Source of the DNA: Clytia hemisphaerica
Taxonomy: Eukaryota; Cnidaria; Hydrozoa; Leptothecata; Clytiidae
NCBI GenBank assembly: GCA_902728285.1
Contig: CACVBU010000271.1
Location: 265,371-329,370 of the forward strand
Length of the DNA: 64,000 nucleotides
Direction: 5' to 3'
Made by a program: the position numbers and the translations under genes
Part shown: piece after piece, positions 1-14,034 of the stretch
Numbering within the stretch: position 1 is the stretch's first letter
Layout: every line of letters starts with the position of its first letter
The notes under the pieces: model-generated
Told to the model about the DNA's origin: nothing
What the model saw: the letters and a program-made list of their open reading frames with translations, nothing else
The model's database searches: none

Positions 1-127
1 ACGTTCCATGTACCTAAATTATTTAGCAAGGATCACCTACACTCAGCAAACTTCTCAACATTCAAAAGCAGCCAGGATAGTATGGCACAAAAATTACCCA
101 GGAGGTGCTTTTGAGACTTCCTGGTAA

Positions 128-437
128 ACACCCCCTTCTCACAAACCCGGTAGGATTACAGGATTTCAACCAGCGGGGGTAAAAATAACAGCCTGAAACT
201 TGATGGGGATTGATATTCCTATATTTTTTATGGCTGGGGATTTCAATCCTTTTGTTTTCAAGACACGAACTTCAGTGGTGATGGAAAATTAGTATAATAT
301 ATCGTGGTGAGGATTTGTTTATTTGATTGTTTTCAGTGGAGACAGAAATTGCAGGATAATTTTCCACCGGGGGCGATACTTTGTCAATTTTTTTCCAGTG
401 GGAAGGGGGTCCCAGTGGGTCTGTGAGAAGGGGGTGT
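128..437. mobile_element. Non-autonomous inverted-terminus element, family B (copy 1)
   Basis: The left end reads acacccccttctcac and the right end gtgagaagggggtgt, an inverted pair. Flanking 6-mers tggtaa (122-127) and tagtaa (438-443) look like a target-site duplication with one mismatch. The interior contains many loose copies of a 'ccagtggggataaaa / gatggggattgatatt' motif rather than coding sequence. Other copies are at 17134-17380, 24747-26374, 39982-40283, 49443-49742 and 53439-53685. No transposase is visible. Confidence 0.7.
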
Positions 438-1693
438 TAGTAACCACAGCCATGAAAAATAACGGTCATTTTAACGGTCACTTTAGCTTACGCTTTCTCC
501 AAAATCATTGTTTTTGTCCCGAAAAATTAAATTTGTGAAGATTTTAATTGAAAAACTCATAACATTTCATGTTCGCAGGTTCAAATAACCGTTTTTTTTT
601 CATAACATCAGATGGATAAGAATCGGCCACAATTTTAAGAAGCACCTTTTAATGTACAGACAACAATTATTCTTACAAAAAGCACAATCAATTTATGCGT
701 AAACGAGAAAATGATGAATGAGATCAGATAATCTAATGATGTATTTCCGATTCGGTAGTGTTGAGGTGGACGACCAGAATTTGTGATTAATTTCAGATAT
801 TATAGATCGAGCTAATTGCCATATTATGGATTGAAATACTTTCAGCTATCTCGTCAGTAAGGCATTAGATTCCACGCTATAACATCACAGAATATGGCAT
901 AAAAGTTAGAGCTAAATTTAAAATAACTTTGAATGAGACCCCTTCCAAGCGGCACTCTCCAGCACGGAATCACGCCAAATCGTATGATTTCAACACTAAT
1001 TGTCTTGAAAATCGAATTTTTAAAACTTTTATGGAGATTCTAATTGATTTCAAATCCATTCAAATTATAAAAGTTACCTCAGATATCATAGGCATCATGA
1101 CCAGCTTCAGCTACTCAAAAAAACTAGCGATTTTTCCGAAAATCCCTAGATATTCTCTATTAAACTTCAGATGTTGTGCGCAAAATCAACCACACAAGAA
1201 AAGTTATAAAAGAGTTAAGTCGTTGAGAAAATGTATACAAGAAGAGAAAATTTGTACTGTAATTAGTAAAAAAAGTCACCCTTGTAATTTTATACCCATA
1301 ACGTTTGTTCAAATATAGAAAAATAATATTCAATTCGAAACATTAGAGATTTTTACAGGGTAAAATAATTGTCAGGGGATATCTTGACAGTCTTCAAGGT
1401 CAGCCATTATTTGCAGAGGCGTGTATACTTTATTTCTGTCGGATAGAGTTACCCAAACTTCAGTAAAACCGTATGTAGACGAATTTATACAGGGAAAACA
1501 TCTTTCGAAATTGGATTATTTTTACTATCTTGTATTTTTTGAAAAATACAGCCCCCAATCAAACAAAAATGGTCGAGCCCCCCCCCCTAAGCTCAGGGTG
1601 GGGTGCACGTGAAACCATAGTTTCAATTTATTGTATCCATTTCAGTGTTTTAATTTTAACAAAATAACGGATAGCAAAATTTATGCTCTCCCG

Positions 1694-2067
1694 TACAATG
1701 CTGGACAAAAGGTTTGTAGACTTCTGCAATATTTGCAAAATACTTCAATATCGATCAAAAACAAGTTCCCAAGAGGCTCTGGGTGCTTTCCAAACCTATC
1801 CAAAGCTGTTCTTTGAAAGTCTTTGAAAGTCTCCCACTGCAGTCTAACCGCAAGGGCAAACCACAAGGGCTTGATTACACCAGTATCAAAACGCTGATTT
1901 TTTGCTTGTGGTTCCCTCAAAAGCAATTCAAAAGCAATGCAACGGCTTCAAAAGTGTTTTTCTTAACTTCCATCCCCTTTCAGACACATTGAAGAGTCAT
2001 TGTGCTCTATTTCTCATCACTTTTCACTGAAATTTCATTTGTCTACAACCTTTTGTCCGGCATTGTA
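1694..2067. mobile_element. MITE-like element with about 27-bp inverted ends
   Basis: The left end tacaatgctggacaaaagg is mirrored at the right end by ccttttgtccggcattgta, with the pairing continuing into 'tttgtagac / gtctacaa'. The ends begin and finish with TA. The interior has no credible coding sequence, so this looks like a short non-autonomous DNA transposon. Confidence 0.65.
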
Positions 2068-5000
2068 GTATTTCACGACATCGCTGTAAAATTTATCTCA
2101 GACATTTATAAAGAGTGAATGACATTTTGGATTCAGTTTCGGAAGATATTTGTTTTGAAAATCGAATTTTTAAAACTGCCGGTCAACTGTACAAAAGTCA
2201 ATTAACCAAAAGATCCATCCATCATAATCATAGAAAAGTGTCGAATTTCCTGGTGAATTTCCAAAGGCCTTTCTTCCTAAGCAATAACGACTATTCATTG
2301 AAAATCTTTCGAATGTTTGAAGCAGGTTTTGGGGGCACTGTCATTGCACCAAAGTTGATACAAGGGGTGCTATACGAAAATGGCATGATAGTTCCCAAAT
2401 TTAGGTATAAATCGATAGACTGAAAATGCTATTCTAGGACTTGTTTCGATGCAATTCGCAAAGAATTCATAAAAACAATACTAAACTTTTCTATGTAAAA
2501 GAGGAGGGTCATGACCCCTTATCACCCGTCCCCTAGTTGAAGGGGCCGTGTATTTTTATAGCCACAAGATTATCCCAAAGGTAGTTATAAATATCATGAT
2601 GACATAATAGTCAAAGAATTTTCATGTAAAGACCTCACTTCAAATTAGAGAGCCTGCGGTTCACTCGTTTAAACTTAAATCATTTCATATTCAGTGCAGT
2701 CAAAATGACTTAAAGTAGTGAATGATTATTGCAGCCTTAAAAACTACATTTTGAAATTATGTTTGGGGTTTTTAAGCTTAATGAAAGTTCTTAAGATGTT
2801 CATATCCCATTTACTTGACCAAAAATAAGCAATTCTTAGCTAATTTTAAATCTTTGGCCTAGCTAAGATTCTTTCTTTAAAGATTTTGTTGTTATGCTTT
2901 GACCAAGATTGAGCTAATCGTTTTTATAACTTATTTAGATATTCTACTCTTGAAAGTAGTAATGAGGAATGGGGAAGTCATTTAAATGGTGCTGTAAATT
3001 GCTAGCGGATATAAAAATATTTGAAGAACGAAGAATTAAACATAAACAATACAACACAGGAAATAAAATAAAAATAAAGAGATAAATCGTTACCTTTTGG
3101 AAGTAATATTGTATTGATCGACATAATTTATATCCTCGATGAGTGCAGTATAGAACACCAATATAAAAAACCAAAGCGAAGACAAAATCAAAGTAAAAAT
3201 CACCATACAAACACCAGGATCGAAACTCCAACATCATGATCTTTTTTGTCACTTGTCTAACAAATATATTTTTTCAAAATTATTATTATCCCATCCAAAA
3301 TCCAGCAAAAACAACAAGTTTTTTGATTAAAGATGATAAGACACTTTTAATACTCTTATCAGACTATAAACATGACTTTTTATGGGTTTTTCTCTTTCAT
3401 TTACAAACAGACATCAGTCAGTCAGTCAGTCACTTAAACATAGCACGACGCAGCCATAATATAATTTTCAAGTTAATGTAATCAATTTTCAAAACAAAAA
3501 CTGTAGCCACAAAATCCACTGTGTAGACATTGTTTCAATCAACCACAAAATCTAGTCTTTTTCTTCTGTTTTAATGGTCACCGCTGACATGATCAAAACC
3601 TCTGATTACGATTTAACATTATACTTTTTATGAAAAGAGTTTCCACTTAATTTGAAAACAAGCTTCTTCATGTACAAAACACGTGCAATTTTGCAGATTT
3701 TTGATATACTTTCCTTACTTTCAATTTGCTTTTGAAATTTCATGCATTTTTTTTTCCTTTTCCTTGACGGGAAGTTTATTGAATAATGTTAAATATTGAT
3801 CCTGTGATAGAAATGGTATATAACCTTTCATTTAAAAAGTCAGCATGATATTATTTTAATTTTTAAAAATTTTCTTTACATTTCATTTTAGGGTATTTTG
3901 TATCAAAAATTTACGTTTGTTTTAAATTTCAATTAGAAAAAAGTTGCAAAAAATGTAGACTAGAGTCTACTTCTTGCTGAACTTTGCTTTCTAATAATTA
4001 ACGCTGAGTCCACTTATTCGCGTCATCCAGTCTATAAAAAAGCTTTAAGTGGACCCCGGGCTACAAAAAAGGAGGCTAACCATCTAATTTTTTGAGTTTG
4101 AAAAAATTGCAGAAAAATGAAAAGGAACATTAAATAATATTGCGTTTTTAGGATTTTATTTCACTTGTGTCAATATTTATTGTTTATTTCGAAAAAATAC
4201 CTGCAATAAAACGAGCGTGGAAGCTAATTTTCTTTTCAGACGTGAGGCAAAGCCTTTACAGCTAATCAAAATTGTATGTAATTGAAAACTTTGTAACAAT
4301 ATCTTTATTGCATCCCACCTTCTTACAAGATTTCGTTACATACAAAAGTGATAAAATTGAGTCATGTCATCAAAAATAACATACACAAGCTTGCTCGAAG
4401 ACCGTTATCTTTTTTATTTCAAATCTCCTGAATACATTACATCATACTTCACGTTTCTCACATAAAATAGACCACAAAAAGGAATGTAAAATAAGACTCG
4501 TCATTCAGCTAAAAATTGATAAATCCATCAGCCTCATCTCTTCTACAGTCTACAGTATTAAAAGTTACACCAAATCTGCACAATCAAAAGACACATTTCT
4601 TAGAAAAACAGACAACAAAAGTACACCATTATTTCCGACTCAACAAATTCTTAAAACAACATTTACATCAACTCTCCAAGAAAACAAAATTTCCAAATCA
4701 ACCAGAAATTACACACATAAATAAATCCACATACACATCAATTTTAGCAATAAATAAAAAATCTGCACATAAATGGAGAAATTGAAATATTTCTTAATTT
4801 CTGATTGTCATCGCTAATTGATTATAATTAATTGCCTGATTAATGACTCTTGCTTCTTGAACAGTGCCAATTTACTTATTAATAGATGATGACACTTGTG
4901 ACATGATCATCATATTGCACAAGCCTACAAGACATATGTAGTATGTAGTAGACGATTGCAGGTCTTTTAAGAAGGACAAACTATATAAAAAAGTAATCCT

Positions 5001-7594
5001 TGATGTCCAAAAAAATAAAAAAACATGTTAAGAACCACTGGTGGACTTAAGTACGTCGGAAACATGCGTAGGAGTGCAACACTCGTTAAAAGACAACGAA
5101 ATTACAATTACAAATCTCTTCATTTGATAAGTTCCACATAGTCTAAAACCGCCTATGAAGCACATTTTTAAATTTAAAACCCAGAAAAATAAGAACATCC
5201 AAAGGCTTCAAAGATTTCAGATGATCTTGTAAAAATATCGAGATTCAATATTGATGCAAAAAATAAGACTTTCCAAACCAACCTTGAACCAGTGCAGTAA
5301 AAACGACAATTTTTTTAACATTTTTTGAAAGCAGAAAAAACTACACGCTTTTTTTTTAATAAGAATATACTTTATAAGAATATTCAAGATGAAATTGGCC
5401 AAAAATTTAAGGATATGATAAGAATATCACCATCGTGGAATTTAGCTACTGAAGCTAAGAATGCCATTTTTAGAGCATTTAATTTTTCCTTTAAAAGTTA
5501 AGAATGTCATGTCATGAAATGAAAAAAACACCATATCTAATAAAAAAAGCGTGTATCACACATTCGTGTACTTAGAGCCGGGTAGATAGTTGTAGTTTCT
5601 ATCAGGTGCAATGCAATGACTTAAATAGCCAAGCTTTCTACAATTCGAAGAAGTCTACAACATTTTGTCTGGGTTTACTTGATAAGATACTCTACAGGCA
5701 CTTGAAAATGAATGAAAATCAGTTGAGTTAGAAGAAGAGTTAAAATAATTAATAATATTATAGTAAAAGTATTAACAGTTTTAGAAATCTTTGAAGAAAA
5801 AGAAATCTTACCTGTTAGATATTTATAAATTCTTCCTAGATGTTTGCAAATAGTCTTTCAATTAAAAATACCACTATTGCTTGACATATATAACTTGAAC
5901 TTGTTGAACCTTTTCTACATAACATTGTATGTTTACAAAATCGATAAAATGTTTGACTTTTAATAATCAGGAGCTTTAATTGAGCAAGAAATAGATCATT
6001 TACAAATTTGTTGATTCATTTGCTTTTTAGATTGACCTTTTTATCATTCTATTTCAGAATTTTCAGTTAAGATTCTTAATCATAAGGAAGTATATACAAA
6101 AAAAGGCTTAGCTGCAATAAAATGGAAAATACATAAATAAGCTCTATGTCGCAAGCAAAGAGTCAAGAAGTTTATTTTATTGCACTGACAAATGGGCTTT
6201 GAGACTTTGATTGAACATAGTAATTTCACTTGGTACACTATAGTTTTTGGAGCAAGGTCTTAAAGTGATTCAGAGTAATTAGGTAACTGTACGCTCCTTA
6301 TTAGTAAGAATTATAAACAATAAATAAAAAAGATCCCAAGTTTTCACCCAAGGAACAGAGTACCTAAAATTTCAGACAAACTTTTCAAGATCCTTCTTTC
6401 TCCAACACCTCATCTCATATCAGCTTTTCCAAAGCAAAGACGTTCCCAATGCCTGGATTCAAAGTCTTGAGATATTTGTATGACAAAAACTTTCTTTCTT
6501 CTTTTTTATAAATTTTCTTTGTTTGTTGTGTTTGATAAAAACTGATTTTGATCAGATAAAAAATTCAACTACCCTACTTCTACATACTGATTTGAATCAT
6601 AAGGTCGGGGAGGTGATAATGGACTGAAATTAGCTCAAACAATCAAGCAGCACAATATGGCACCCGTCAACAATATTCCTTTTCAGCAGTCAAGGATATC
6701 CTTGCAATTAAACGGGGTTATTCGCAACTGCAATTGCATAGGGTAGATCATCAACTACCATTTTTAGCATGATGTCAAAAAAGATTTCAGGACACCATCT
6801 GAAACCAGTTTTGAGATTTTAGCCTGAGAAAATTATACTTTAACTCTAAATATCGCGTTTTAGTGGGAAATGCAATACCATAAAAATTTCTGACCCAAAC
6901 CATTTTGATTTTCCCAGAGTATTTTCAGAATTACTTTCAACACCCAAAGATTTCAGGACGCCATTTGAAACCATTTTTGAGATTTAGCCCAAGCAAACCA
7001 AGTTTTAGCTTGAAATATTGGCATTTAGCATGAAAGCTCAATTTCTAGGGCGCCATCATGGATTTATAAGATATTTTTGAAAAGTCAAAACTGATTTTTC
7101 TTGGAGCTATTTCTGAAGTGTTTCATTGCTGAAAATTTCAAGTGTGTACCTTAAAAAGTTTAAAAGTTGTGGGTTCTCAAAAATGCTGCTTCCATGCATT
7201 TTGCTACCCAGAATCTGAGAAAATCAGCCTTTTTAGCCTGAAATTGAAACATTGAGCAATCTCGCTGGGGTTATTTTCTTTTTGTGTTGAATATTAGTAC
7301 AAGAGACCATTTAGAAACCATTTTGACCCTTTCCTGGCCTTTTATAGTCTTAAAATGGGCAAAAAATGCCACTTTTACTCATTTTTCGCTTTAGTGCAAA
7401 TCAAAAACCTCCCTGGGGAATGCTGGATTCTTTACCTAGGAGGTTAAAATTTGCAGAAAATGTCTTACAATAGATTAAATTTTCACAAAAAAATATTTTT
7501 GAGTGCATACATAGATGCATTCTTTCAATTCTTTTAATTTCAAAGAGTCTGTATATCAATGATAAGTTCTGTTCAGGTCACAAAACATTGGTCG

Positions 7595-7953
7595 GTCGGT
7601 CAACGACTCTAATTTGGGACAATTGGTCAAAACATGGGATTGTTGATATCTTGACTGTATTTTCACTCTGTTTAAATCTCTTTGACAACAAGTTTGTTTC
7701 GATACTTCAACCAAGTTTATCAATCAAACTTTCACCATCCCATAATCACAACCAGATTTAAAGTATTTTAAAAGTACGTTGTAAAGATTTGTTCCTTTGG
7801 CGGTGTTATGTGGTCTGAAAGCCTATATGGTGAGAGTAGCGTATTCACAATATTTGCTATCTATGATTCACTGTATGCTAATTAAATGACTTTGGTGGCC
7901 GAATTGCAGTCCATGTTTTGTCAGATAGTCCCAAATTAGAGCCGCTGACGGTA
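7595..7953. mobile_element. Inverted-terminus element, family D (diverged copy)
   Basis: The left end (cggtcaacgactctaatttgggac) and right end (gtcccaaattagagccgctgacggta) form an imperfect inverted repeat. The element matches the better preserved copy at 28495-28856, including the internal 'aatctctttgacaacaa' stretch and the 'ccatgttttgtcagatagtccc' stretch. Non-coding. Confidence 0.65.
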
Positions 7954-9181
7954 GCAAATAATGTTGTCAGATTTTTGAAATTTAGTAAATCCCAACGAAT
8001 TCAGTTGGGAAAAAACAGAATCCTATGCCACCCCATTTAAATTTGCTAAAATAAATCCAGTGAAGTGTGTTTACCTTAAAAACTGGACCCTGATTACCTT
8101 CTGTTCACTGTGAGTGAGAATCAAGCCTCATTTGCCTGTGTAGCAACCACAAGGTTAATGACAGTTAGTCACACTAGGATACCGCCAAAATATGTATCAA
8201 ACATTAATGCTGTGAAAGCGCTATATCGTTTACTTGACTCGCAACCAAAAAAGTGCACCGCAAAACTTCTAATAGGATTCATGAAAAAATAAACCGGCAC
8301 TTTTTAATGAAATTAACAGTTTCATTGACAATGAGAAATTACCTAAATTTTGAGCCATAGATGAAAAAATTTAAGCCAAGCCATAACCTTGAAAACTAAT
8401 TTGAAGAACAACTTTGGAAGACAAAAGTCTACGGAGGAGAAGACACCCACCTAGATTCCCGTGCCAGCAGATAGGCTATTTCCCGGAAATAAATGACCTC
8501 AAAAAATGACCCATTTATATGCGTGGATTTTTTTTATTTTAGTGTATAATCAAGGCCTTATTAAATCGATGCACATATGTCTCGGGAATTGAATGCAAAA
8601 TTTGGTTGGTTGAATCTGGCTGCTGCATATTTAGCAGTCGGGCATTTCTTTTCATTTCAATACACCTTTTCCGTAATTCAAACTTCTCAGAAGTGGCCCG
8701 GGAAAATGTGCGCTCCACTGTCTTGTATAAAATTGTTTGGGAGGTAAAGAAACGCATTTTTGCCTGCAAGGGGTTAGGGAAAGTGGGTTTTCAGCTTCTA
8801 ACTTTTGATAGCGATCTTCTTTTGGCAAAATATTTTCAGGGTGGTATAATATCATGAATAGATTGAACATACTAAAATTTGAGGGGATTTAGTTTGACAG
8901 AACTTAAGAAAAGCTAAAAAAACGCAGGTAAAAACGGGTTTGTTTACCTCCTAGAGACCAAACGGCGGAGAGCATCAAAATAATGCGCGCGCATAAGTTT
9001 TACGAATTACGGGAAAGGTGTATTTTTCATTTAATTAATTGACTCAGGCAGCATCTTGAACTTTATTCAGGTAACTCTCATCCTTGTTATTGCAATTATA
9101 TCCTGTAGATGACTGGTGTTGCTTACACAACACAAAGCGATTCTAGCTTTACGATAGTGCCGTGGATCATCAGTAGATAGT

Positions 9182-9370
9182 ATAGACCTTTTTTCAAAGA
9201 GGCCACCCTGTTGAATAATTATGTAGTCCAGCAGAAAAAGAATGATAAAACCATGCATAATTATTACAATATGCATGATACAGTTAATTACGCATGGCTC
9301 TATCATTGTTTTTATGGCTGGACTACGTAATAATTATTCAACAGGACGTCCTCTTTCAAAAAAGGTCTAT
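9182..9370. repeat. Foldback (hairpin) element
   Basis: About 55 bp at each end are near-perfect inverted copies: 'atagacctttttt...ttgaataattatgtagtccagc' on the left and 'gctggactacgtaataattattcaa...aaaaggtctat' on the right, separated by roughly 80 bp that is itself partly palindromic. Probably a palindromic MITE. Confidence 0.7.
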
Positions 9371-10839
9371 TCAATCATTATTATCCCTTTATTTTCATTC
9401 CTAAAATTTTTTAAAAAAAAGGAAAAATAGAAAAGTTGTATTTTTTATATACTGCTCTAATATTCACATACTGAATTTGAAAGATCTTCTATTAGGGAGG
9501 TCGGGCCTTACGCGTACGGCAATAACAAAACATAGATTTTCGAAGAAAAAAAATTCAAGCTTACATATCTCAAAGAAGGAACCCTCTTTTAACATAAGTA
9601 TTTTTTCCAAAGTGTAGAGAATTTATTCACATTCAGCTTTCTTTTGCAGAAAAAATCAGCACATCATTCATGTCTTCATGTTCCTTCAAAAGTTGAAAAT
9701 GAGTACTCGCAGGTGAGTTTTTTCAAACTTCTTGTTCACGGCACGGCAAAATTTTTTATCCGGGGGTTCTAAAATCCAAAGCGCTAGCCACCCGAAACAG
9801 CTATCGACCTGGAATTTTTTGCATCGTTCCCCGCAATAGTTTAGCTTTTGAGACGTTCCAAAATTTCGTTGGTTGGAGCAACGTATATTTTTCAGGAAGT
9901 CAAATTATGTACTTAAAATGCGTTTTTTTCATTGAAAAAATCAAATTTTTTTATCGAACGTGAATTTTTTAGAAAGAACAATGTTTTTTTCTTTCCAAAT
10001 GTGAAAAAAGTAAGGATCAAGCTGTTTCCGGTGGCAAGCGCTAAGGGAAAGATTATGGTGTAATTACCCCCGTTTCCGACTCGATTCAGCTACATCTACG
10101 GAAAATAAAACTCGCACCAAACCTCTCGCGCGGAGTTTTTCATAAAACACTTTCGCTTTTGGTGCAGTAATGAAGGTACAAAATGGCTGGCGATGCGTGC
10201 ACGAAAATGCTTGAAAAATTGAACTTCAAAATGGAATATCTTTGGAACTTTAAAGAATTGGAAGGTAAATGACCCCTCATTTTTCTTCTGATGGTTATGG
10301 CTTTCCATTAAACTTGGTTTGGTATTCTTCAAGTAAGTTTGAAATTTCCTCTGACCACCCTCTTTACAAACTTCAAAAAACTGATTTTTTTCCCGCTTTT
10401 GCGGGACTTTACCTTAAGTGCTTGCGTGCAGCATAGGGTAAAAAGTCCAAATATGCGTTTTCCATATTTTTTGTAGGAAGAGTTAGTGTCTGCTAGTTAG
10501 TGTCTGAAGCTGAATAGGGGGAGGAATAAAATCAGAAATAAAAGAGAAATTTCAATAAGATATACCTGAGACACTCAGCTTTAGGAAAAGTGATTCCATA
10601 ATTGATAGGTTTAACTGTATGTTTCGTCCACTCTTCTGCATGTTAGTAATTTCAGAAACTTCAGATCGAGAGTTGAGTTTTGCAACCGTTTTGCAGTTCC
10701 TTTTTGTATGTTTGCAAAGTATTTTTTGCAGCTCGCGGCTACCATATTTGTTTACATTTTTCCCGCGCAATATTTCCCGCCATTTGCTGACCTTCAAGCA
10801 GCTTTTGAGTGATTCACGCATTCCACGCATCTACTCTAA

Positions 10840-12325
10840 GGGACTATAAGGGGGGGGGCGTACGGGGATTCTGATTTCCGAAATTCCGAGCATTTTTGAC
10901 CTGATTTCCGATATTCCGCAAAAATATTTCACTCATTCCGATACCGAATTTTTTTCTGTAGATAATTTTCACTTAAAGGGATAATCAGATGGTTTGAGAT
11001 ATTTTGCCTGCAGATAGCTTCTAGGATTTTAGGAAAAACCTCTAAATTTTTCGGTGTATTTATTTTCCTAACTCAAGTTATGCCGATTTGAAATCTCGAA
11101 AAATGGGACTTTTCAGGGACTTTTCACACTTTTTTCTATTGTTTTCAAGCAAAAGTTCAAAATTTCAAAGTGGTATAACTTTAGTTAGGAAAATAAGTAC
11201 ACCGAAAAATTTAGAAATTTTTCCTAAAATCCTAGAAGCTATCTATAGGCAAAATATCTCAAACCATCTGATTATCCCTTTAAAGAAAAACTTGAATAAA
11301 AAAAGGAAGAAACTGTGGGAAAAGAATATTTTTGCCACATACAGTACAACTATTACACCCCGCGGACACCACACGCTGCAAAGAGGTGGTACGACACAGA
11401 GACCAGAGGACACAAATAGCTTTGCTATACAAGTGTCCTTGAGTAAAATAATTATTTCAAAAATAACCCGGCCAGCTTTACAATAGTCAAAGTGTGTTGA
11501 CTTTTAAAAAAATAAAAAATAGAGATTCAAAGATTGGCTGAAAACCATCAAATTCAAGGCATTCTGGAAAAAAAGCTCCCTGACTTTTACGAAAATTCCC
11601 TGACTTTTCTAGGTTTTCCCTGACTTTTTCAAAAAACAACCCATTTTCCAGGTTTTCCCTGACCGCTGGGAACCCTGTTATAGAACTGGATTTTCATCGT
11701 TCCGAATGATAGGTGATGATTTGACTCTCAGTAAAATATTAACGCCTTATTATAAAAATGTTGACCTTCTCACAAAGCCCTCGAGGCATCGTGCCATTCA
11801 TCGTACCAGCTTTGATCCGTTTTGAAAAAGCTTCAATTTTTCACTGCTTACAAAAGGTCCGCGAATGAAATAAGATTGTGTTGTGGAGCAATCTATACCT
11901 ATACCCATCATATGTGCGCGCGAACGCCGCTAGGATCTAGCGCGCGCTTGTGCTTGACGTCATTGATTCAGAAAGCGTCTTTTGTGGATAGAAATTAGTG
12001 AGGTTAAGTCCCAAATAGGTAAAATCACGACCATGAAAATTAAACAGGCTAGTGAGTTTCAACCAATCAAATTTCGTACTTTTTCGTCCGTCATCGTGAT
12101 TATCCTGGTATGCTTAACCTCATTTCCGAAGCACACAATCGGATACCGAAAAACCGAAACTAAAGCTCTTCAGACCGAATTTCCGCAGTAAAAAAAGTCA
12201 TTTTTCCGAAACCGAAGTCTTTTTGGATTCCGAAATACCGAAATGTTTTGACGTGATTACCGAAATTCCGCACAAAAACAAGTCCATTTCCGCAATACCG
12301 AAATCTCGTACGCCCCCACCTATAA
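10840..12325. mobile_element. Composite G-run-ended element with 'ttccgaaattccg' motif arrays
   Basis: The left end has a G run followed by cgtacggggattctgatttccg. The right end, near 12290-12325, reads ccgaaatctcgtacgcccccacc, an inverted counterpart. Next to each end lie repeated, degenerate 'ttccgaaataccg' units (10870-10960 and 12180-12310). The interior carries a foldback element (10972-11286) and a short array of 'ttccctgacttttc' units (11570-11670), so it is a mosaic. No transposase is recognisable. Confidence 0.55.
10972..11286. repeat. Foldback element with about 115-bp arms
   Basis: The arm 'cttaaagggataatcagatgg...ttttcctaactcaagtta' is mirrored by 'taactttagttaggaaaa...ccatctgattatccctttaaag'. 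It is nested inside the motif-array element at 10840-12325. Non-coding. Confidence 0.7.
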
Positions 12326-14034
12326 TACAATATAAGAACTCTTTATGTAAGCACTATTCCAGCGTTCCTGTGTCCAGGAAAGACAGATGCTTGCTAGTCT
12401 ATTTTAAAACAAATAAACCACGAAATTCAATCCGTCGTCAAAAATACGGCGTATATTCTAAGGCTTCACTTTTTCTTGCCTGAGAAAGGTTAAAGATTCA
12501 CTTTTAGCCCTTCGGACTTGATTAGCTAAATGTTACCATGTAAAGCCAAAATGGTGTTCGGTTTATATACTTATATGTGATACCGTGTGTGTAGCAATGC
12601 CCCCCTTATTTTATAAAATTTGTTGTAATACGAGAAATTGAAATTATTAATATCTCCATTATTTTTTAGAAATCAATGTTCATGTTTACATTTGATATTA
12701 TCTCCACAATATTTAAGTGTAGTACTATCTCCATAATGTTTCAGTACAAATTCATTATCATATTTTATCTCCTTAATATTGACATAAATAACGTATTTTC
12801 ACATTTTTTCCTCATTCAACATCAAACTTCAACTAAAACTTTTCATAGTCTTGTGAATTAGTCTCAAGGTTCACTTGACTACTGCTATCAGTCACACAGT
12901 ATTTTCAATCTGGTAAGCTGTCTGAACTCCACTGTCAAAGATATTCCTAACGAACCAGAAAATTGTTTACTGGACCCTTTGATAGACTGCTGACATTTAC
13001 TAAACTGATTCGTGCTCCGATACTACATGCGATTTTTTAGAGGTCTGTGATTAAGACTAGTTATGAGATATGTCATTTTCAAGCTTATTTTTCGTCCCGC
13101 ACGCGCACCCAACCCCGTGCGTCCCAACGCCTTTTATAATAACCTGGACAAAGCCATATCTTTGTTACAGATGAAATGACGTAAACAATTGGGAATGGTT
13201 TAAAGTTTGAAGATTTCAAAATCAAAACAAATTCAATTCAGAGATATGAAACTTTTTTTACAGAAAATGACGATTTTTGTCATTCAGATTCAGATTCAGA
13301 GTAAAATATCATTGTGTATAAAATTAATTTTATGTGTTGCAAAATATGAAATCAAAGGTTCAGAAGGTTAAACTCTTCATCTTATTTTCGGAATTATTTT
13401 TCTCAAAATAATTCATAGTGCTCTAAATTATCTTTTCAATGGTATATCATTATGTTAGAGTTGAAAGTTTCTTTGAAAATTGACAAGCAAACAAGAAAAA
13501 CTAAACATTTAAAGCGAATGGAGATGACCCTTAAGATCTAAATTTTGCCAGAAAGAATATCACTGTGTCACATATATAATGTTTATTAAATGTTTCTTTT
13601 AACGTCTTTGGCGTCATATTTTCTCTAGAATCGCAGGCTTCCTTAAAAACTGTTTAAAGCTTTTAGCTGATGTTTCATATGAATTAAAATGTTTGGATAT
13701 CACTAGTGAGATTCAACGTGAAGATTGTTTACAAAATATTAAGTACAGTGTTTTGGAACAGTCGAGTTAAGATCCCTTCATAAATGATCCGATCGTTGTA
13801 TATAAACATAAACATTTAAATTCTCAAATGGTTAAAATAAAAACAAAAAGTACTACGAAGCCAAATTTCTGTTTAATTTTGAAGAAATTAGATGGACCAT
13901 TGGAAATTTTTGAAAAATAATTTTGAAATGTAATTGAATGTGTGGATGATGATTTTTTCGCTGAAAAAGGAAAAATTATGTTGAAACTGTAGTAATTTAA
14001 GATTTGTTGCGTTGGAGAGCAATAATTTTCCACC

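Larger units (their letters stand above)
1..14034. other. Gene-poor, repeat-rich intergenic region
   Basis: No coding gene can be supported here. The open frames are short, mostly lack ATG starts and show no domain pattern. The region holds several inverted-repeat elements listed separately (128-437, 1694-2067, 7595-7953, 9182-9370, 10840-12325). Long AT-rich stretches such as 2440-6700 show nothing I can name. Between about 6770 and 7340 a phrase resembling 'ccatttgaaaccatttttgagatttagcc' recurs in degenerate form, suggesting an old tandem or dispersed repeat. Confidence 0.6.

Noticed and set aside
1681-1926. Minus-strand 81-codon frame
   Set aside because: It lies largely inside the inverted-repeat element at 1694-2067 and shows no protein features.
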